Positions 60,414-64,000 of a DNA stretch of 64,000 nucleotides are shown in pieces. Within the stretch, counting starts at the first letter, position 1, and each line of letters begins with the position of its first letter. The position numbers and the translations under genes were made by a program. The notes beneath the pieces are model-generated. The model searched no databases. It saw only the letters and a list, made by a program, of their open reading frames with translations, and was not told the origin of the DNA. Where the stretch lies: NCBI GenBank assembly GCA_944326915.1, contig CALVFT010000001.1:62001-126000 (forward strand). Reading direction: 5' to 3'. The DNA is from Candidatus Gastranaerophilales bacterium. GTDB taxonomy: Bacteria; Cyanobacteriota; Vampirovibrionia; Gastranaerophilales; Gastranaerophilaceae.

Positions 60414-61064
60414 CTATACACAAGATAAAACACCCAATATATCATCTTTTGTCAAAGTCGGATTAATTTCTTTTATTGAAATAATAGATGATGTATCAAT
60501 ATTTTCTTTAAAAATTTTAGCAAGTAAATCCTTATCATAATCGAACAAAATTGATCCGTGTTGGAGGATATAGCCTTCTTTTCTAAACTGTGCAGAACCT
60601 ATTAACTTACGATTTTTAAAACACAAATCTGCACCGGTAGAAACTAACATACAATAATCAGCATGTCCTGCATATTTTTTGACTCCACCAAAATCAAGCT
60701 CTATATCTAACTTTTGAAATGTATTTATTAGAATTTGAGAAATCTCTTTATAAGATTGGACAACATTTTCACCATTATTTAGATATTCAACCGGAAATAT
60801 ACAACTGTAAGTAATTTCATCAGCATGTAATAAAGCGCGACCACCTGTAAGTCTTCTCACCCAATCAATATTATTCGCTTTCAAAAAATCCTTATCTAAA
60901 AAATCATCCTTTTGATTTCTACCTAAAGATACACAAAAAGGTTTCCAAGCATATAGACGAAATATCGGCTCTTTGGAATTATAACGAATTGCATCATCAA
61001 GCATTTGAGAATCAATTCGCATATTTTCAGCCCCTGAATTTATTTCAAAAGGAATTAATTTCAT
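60414..61064 (-). CDS. Lipoate/octanoate protein ligase family enzyme (LplA/LipM-like)
   Basis: BPL/LplA/LipB-fold enzyme that attaches or transfers lipoyl or octanoyl groups to carrier domains. 216 residues: RLYAWKPFCVSLGRNQ, VRRLTGGRALLHADEITYSCIFP (acyl-AMP or acyl site) and KLIGSAQFRKEGYILQHGSILFDYD. The Cys in HADYCMLVSTGADL aligns roughly where LipM octanoyltransferases keep their catalytic Cys (usually in A-C-F), so a LipM-like octanoyltransferase is plausible. It lacks the C-terminal accessory domain of LplA. Its ATG overlaps the stop of the upstream exported protein (ATGA). Confidence 0.85.
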   Translation of the reverse strand: MKLIPFEINSGAENMRIDSQMLDDAIRYNSKEPIFRLYAWKPFCVSLGRNQKDDFLDKDFLKANNIDWVRRLTGGRALLHADEITYSCIFPVEYLNNGENVVQSYKEISQILINTFQKLDIELDFGGVKKYAGHADYCMLVSTGADLCFKNRKLIGSAQFRKEGYILQHGSILFDYDKDLLAKIFKENIDTSSIISIKEINPTLTKDDILGVLSCV

Positions 61065-61957
61065 TTATTATCCTTTTCTCTTTTTATAAGATCGGCTTCA
61101 AATTGTCTGAATACATCATTTCCCACAAACTGTTCCAGTGCTGCTCGTTTTGAATAAAAATCAGAACGAGCTTTCATTTGCATATCAAGAGCAGTTCTAT
61201 AGTACGCATCAGTAATCAATATCACTTCTCTAGAAGAATCTTGAGAAAGATCATAATTTTTCTTACGAGCTTGTACTACTTCATCGACCATTTCAAGACG
61301 TTTTCGAGCAGTCATGTAGTTGTAATATAAATCAACTGCTTTTTGTTGCAAGTCTTCTATTTTTCGAACAAGAATAATCATATCGGCATCAGTAACTTTT
61401 GTATATTTATAATTTAATGCCTTTGTATCCTGAGACATAATCCCAAGAACGTTACCACCGATTATAGAACTAGTCGCAAGAATTGGATTTCCCATGCCTG
61501 CACCAACTAGAGTAGACATACTTGCAATTGTTGAAAGCACTTTTTTTACAGATTTTTCATCAGGCTTATCTTCTTCTGGGTTCGCGAGCTTATATAACGC
61601 AAAATTTATTGTATCACTTTGAGTCGCAGCTCCTTGCCATAATAGTGATAAATCACCTATCATAGTTTCCTGATCTAAGTCGAGCTCTCTTGCAACTTCT
61701 TTTGAAATTTGTTTTATACTCAAATCAGCATAAGTCAAATCAGACAAATCCATTTGATTTTCGTCAATCTTTACGTACTCTTTAACAACCTTTTCAATTG
61801 GAGATTCTTGCTTGGCTTCTACATACTCTTTTTCTGGAGAATCTGAAATTCCCAAACGATAAGCAGGTTGTCTTACAGTTGTTACATCTTCCAAATTAGT
61901 CGCCCAAACAGTTTGAGCAAGTAGCAAAGCTAAAGACAGCAATAATGTTTTTTTCAT
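61061..61957 (-). CDS. Exported TolC-like helical protein, copy 2 (298 aa)
   Basis: Signal peptide MKKTLLLSLALLLAQTVWATN. Then a variable region to about residue 90, LSLLWQGAATQSDTINFALYKLANPEE, a hydrophobic Gly/Ser/Ala patch (TIASMSTLVGAGMGNPILATSSIIGGNVLGIM, about 140-175), and a long helical part (VRKIEDLQQKAVDLYYNYMTARKRLEMVDEVVQARKKNYDLS ...) ending with YYRTALDMQMKARSDFYSKRAALEQFVG. The last 100 residues resemble one helical hairpin of TolC-type proteins. It is related to the gene just upstream and overlaps it by one base (TGATG), with AAAGGA before the ATG. Too small for a complete TolC protomer. Confidence 0.75.
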   Translation of the reverse strand: MKKTLLLSLALLLAQTVWATNLEDVTTVRQPAYRLGISDSPEKEYVEAKQESPIEKVVKEYVKIDENQMDLSDLTYADLSIKQISKEVARELDLDQETMIGDLSLLWQGAATQSDTINFALYKLANPEEDKPDEKSVKKVLSTIASMSTLVGAGMGNPILATSSIIGGNVLGIMSQDTKALNYKYTKVTDADMIILVRKIEDLQQKAVDLYYNYMTARKRLEMVDEVVQARKKNYDLSQDSSREVILITDAYYRTALDMQMKARSDFYSKRAALEQFVGNDVFRQFEADLIKREKDNK

Positions 61958-62775
61958 CACTTACCGTCCTTTCCGTTCACAAGAGTTGAATTATAGTTGT
62001 ATTGATACAAATTCAATTTATCAACAACTTTTTTACCAGCCAAACGCTGCAATTCAAGATGGTACTTTTTTGCTGTTTCCATATAATAAAATTCTTCAAT
62101 ACGCATATTATCATACAAGGCTGAAGATATTGTAATCTCTAAAATATCATCAGAATCCAATGCATTCGTATAATTTTTGTTATACAAAAGTAAGCGCTGA
62201 CGAGTCTCTTTTAATTGAGAAAGAGAACTTTTGTAATTATAATATGCATTAATTATCTTGTCCTGCAAATTCTCTACCAAACCGGCAAGTTCTATAAGTT
62301 CAGTATCAGTAAGAGGAATTTCTTGCGGCATATTTTTACGATTAATTAAGTTTTGAGCCAACCTTCCTGTCGCAAAAGCAGAAGATTGTACCATATAGTC
62401 AGCTCCCATTAAAGATGGAGCTAAAGATGCCCCAGCAACAATAGCAGAAAGAGTCTTTGCCATAAGTGAAGAATGAATTCTTCGTTGGCTTTCAGGAGTA
62501 GCTAATTTTTTTAAAGCAAACCCTATTACCTGATTATTCTCAACAGTACCTTTCCACAAATTCTCTATATCTTCAATATCTTTATCTTTTTGCATCTTTG
62601 CAAGTTCTTGCAATACTTGCTCATCAGTTACGACCAAAGATTCTTTTGATTTTACATTCGTCTTAGGCAGTTCAATTTTCTTCTGCTCAACTCCTTCAAG
62701 CTGAACACTATCATCCAATGCCCAAACAGGAATCCCTAAAGATATTATTAAAATCCCAACCAATAACTTTTTCAT
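61957..62775 (-). CDS. Exported TolC-like helical protein, copy 1 (272 aa)
   Basis: Signal peptide MKKLLVGILIISLGIPVWALDDS. It shares its order with the next gene: a charged region, IENLWKGTVENNQVIGFALKKLATPE, a small-residue hydrophobic patch (LSAIVAGASLAPSLMGADYMVQSSAFATGRLAQNLI), then LAGLVENLQDKIINAYYNYKSSLSQLKETRQRLLLYNKNY and a second helix YDNMRIEEFYYMETAKKYHLELQRLAG. The final 110 residues fit one TolC-like helical hairpin. The frame opens at 62811; I start at the ATG before the signal peptide, though no ribosome-binding site is clear. First gene of a three-gene run ending in the lipoyl ligase-family gene. Confidence 0.74.
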   Translation of the reverse strand: MKKLLVGILIISLGIPVWALDDSVQLEGVEQKKIELPKTNVKSKESLVVTDEQVLQELAKMQKDKDIEDIENLWKGTVENNQVIGFALKKLATPESQRRIHSSLMAKTLSAIVAGASLAPSLMGADYMVQSSAFATGRLAQNLINRKNMPQEIPLTDTELIELAGLVENLQDKIINAYYNYKSSLSQLKETRQRLLLYNKNYTNALDSDDILEITISSALYDNMRIEEFYYMETAKKYHLELQRLAGKKVVDKLNLYQYNYNSTLVNGKDGK

Positions 62776-62898
62776 AACAAATTTATAGCACAAGAAAAAT
62801 AATAAATCCAACGGTTGATAAAGTTATACATCCAAGGATTGTTCTACACACCGTAAAAAAAACTTAAAATGTTAGTGTAGGAAGAAAAGAGGCCAAAA

Positions 62899-63654
62899 TT
62901 GGTTAGCGAAAATACTAAAATTCAAAATTGTACTGCCGAAAATAAGCAAACAATCAAACTTAATTCATTTTTTCTTAAAGCGAATGCTTTGAGAATGAAA
63001 AATGAATACAAAGAAGCTGCTTCAAATTATCTTAATGCAATACTTATTGATCGTAACGACGCTGACTCATATTATGGGCTTGGAATTTGTTATAAAAATC
63101 TTGAAAATTATGCAAAGGCTATCAAATACCTTGATAAAGCAACCGAGCTAAAAGAAGATTTTTACGAAGCATTTTATGAACTTGGGATATGTCATCTTTT
63201 GGAGGGAATACCTTGCGGAGCTATAAAAAATTTCGTAAGAGCTATCCAAATTAATCCTGATAATCCAAATGCAATACTTCAACTTGGAATTTCTCATGAA
63301 CTATGCGAAGAATACGAATTGGCTCTAATGATTTATCAAAAATTAATTGAAAATTCTCCAAAATTTATCAAAGCATACGAACAAAAATCAACACTATTAA
63401 TGAAACTTGACAAATACAAAGAAGCATGCCAACTACTCGGAGAAATAATAAAAATTAATCCAAACTACTACCACGCATATATGGGAATAGGAGTTTGCTT
63501 TGATAAACTTGGAAAAAGAATTGACGCCCAAAGATATTACCGTAAATTTTTAGCAATGAAACCGTTTTCGCATCACGCAGAATTTGTAAAAAACAGACTG
63601 ATTAAACTTAAACAACTTAACAAAAAATCAAATACAAATCTTTCCATATTATAA
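62899..63654 (+). CDS. TPR repeat protein (251 aa)
   Basis: TTG start with AGAGG 8 nt upstream. At least five tetratricopeptide repeats follow, starting with FFLKANALRMKNEYKEAASNYLNAILIDRNDADSYYGLGICYKNL in outline. Each ends in the usual Asn/Asp-Pro type turn (INPDNPNAILQLGISHEL, INPNYYHAYMGIGVCFDKLG). No signal peptide, so it is a cytoplasmic adaptor. Divergent from the TolC-like genes and followed 81 nt later by a small coiled-coil gene. Confidence 0.85.
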   Translation: MVSENTKIQNCTAENKQTIKLNSFFLKANALRMKNEYKEAASNYLNAILIDRNDADSYYGLGICYKNLENYAKAIKYLDKATELKEDFYEAFYELGICHLLEGIPCGAIKNFVRAIQINPDNPNAILQLGISHELCEEYELALMIYQKLIENSPKFIKAYEQKSTLLMKLDKYKEACQLLGEIIKINPNYYHAYMGIGVCFDKLGKRIDAQRYYRKFLAMKPFSHHAEFVKNRLIKLKQLNKKSNTNLSIL

Positions 63655-63735
63655 AATACTGCCCATATGCCTTAATGCAATACAGTATTCAAAATGATAT
63701 AATGTGACTCAGTAAAAAAATTTGAGGCACTAATT

Positions 63736-63975
63736 GTGGATTTTAATACGTATTTGGATAAACTTGAAGAAAATGTAAATACAGTTTCCTGTGAAATTGA
63801 TAAATCAAAAACTCTTTGCAGTTTTTTGAAAGAAATTCTTTTAGACAATACAACATTTAAAATTCAAGACGCTCAAAATATATCCTCAATTCTTTCGGAT
63901 CAAATCAGTAAAATATCTATGCAACTTTCTGATATTGAAAACTCTATACAAAATAAAAGATTATCTTTGAAATAA
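63736..63975 (+). CDS. Small coiled-coil protein (79 aa)
   Basis: GTG start with TTGAGG upstream. The whole protein is predicted helical and heptad-like (YLDKLEENVNTVSCEIDKSKTL ... ISSILSDQISKISMQLSDIENSIQNK). Two Cys. No family recognised. Placement after the TPR gene on the same strand suggests possible co-expression. Confidence 0.65.
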   Translation: MDFNTYLDKLEENVNTVSCEIDKSKTLCSFLKEILLDNTTFKIQDAQNISSILSDQISKISMQLSDIENSIQNKRLSLK

Positions 63976-64000
63976 TATTTTTTTCATGCTAGCATAATCC

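Overview
The window is AT-rich, gene-dense bacterial chromosome. The gene content points to a non-photosynthetic relative of Cyanobacteria, most likely Melainabacteria/Vampirovibrionia of the gut order Gastranaerophilales. Reasons: SepF next to a PLPBP (YggS) gene and near FtsZ; a VKOR-DsbA fusion; a Gram-negative envelope set (heptosyltransferase, MlaD/MCE, TonB-like C-termini, TolC-like helices); MEP isoprenoid genes (ispH, ispD, a DXS-like enzyme); and prepilins with the N-terminus FTLAEVLxTLGVIGVVAALTLP. The assignment is inference from content, not from a marker-gene tree. There is no prophage, insertion sequence, CRISPR array or rRNA operon. One tRNA gene (Gln, UUG) is present.

Layout. 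1-7 kb: a partial ispH, two large proteins of unknown function, class II aldolase, and a protein with five 26-residue repeats. 7-13 kb: ftsZ, nadK, sepF and yggS, then a 2-hydroxyacid dehydrogenase, a YbaK-type deacylase and a solitary DNA methyltransferase. 13-18 kb: a PiT-like transporter, an endonuclease-type mutL and two prepilin genes. Each prepilin gene is preceded by a ribosome-binding site, an ATG and a poly-G tract. 18-29 kb: DAHP synthase, two TPR proteins, queH, VKOR-DsbA, upp, an MCE protein, an omega-like subunit, purine nucleoside phosphorylase, a 760-residue membrane protein and a YkgJ-type protein. 29-36 kb: plsY, then a run of envelope genes (vWA, FHA-like membrane protein, TonB-like proteins, small membrane proteins) that I cannot match to a described system. 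36-48 kb: hsp20, a DUF1848 protein, a DXS-like synthase, a CheR-like gene broken by a frameshift, tRNA-Gln, a Nif3-like protein, coaBC, gmk, a histidine kinase, an organophosphate transporter, a DnaQ-type exonuclease and thioredoxin. 48-64 kb: a 947-residue coiled-coil protein, secreted GH13 amylase, ROK sugar kinase, heptosyltransferase, a GGDEF/HD-GYP protein, thiL, ispD, a 472-residue coiled-coil protein, a lipoyl ligase-family enzyme, two related TolC-like exported proteins and a TPR protein.

Most notable signal. The two prepilin genes share an almost identical 5' cassette (Shine-Dalgarno, ATG, seven shared codons, poly-G tract, leader). As written the tracts are G10 and G12. In both genes a tract of G11 would join the strong upstream start to the pilin frame, so each copy is one G away from ON, in opposite directions. 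This has the form of a pair of slipped-strand phase-variable surface appendage genes. The VKOR-DsbA enzyme at 21.5-22.7 kb could oxidise the Cys-rich pilin C-termini.

Second candidate. The 30.7-35.1 kb run resembles a membrane-spanning complex: a MIDAS-containing vWA protein, an FHA-like polytopic protein, two TonB-C-like proteins (one carrying a zinc ribbon) and two tiny membrane proteins that overlap or abut their neighbours. No ExbB/ExbD genes are nearby.
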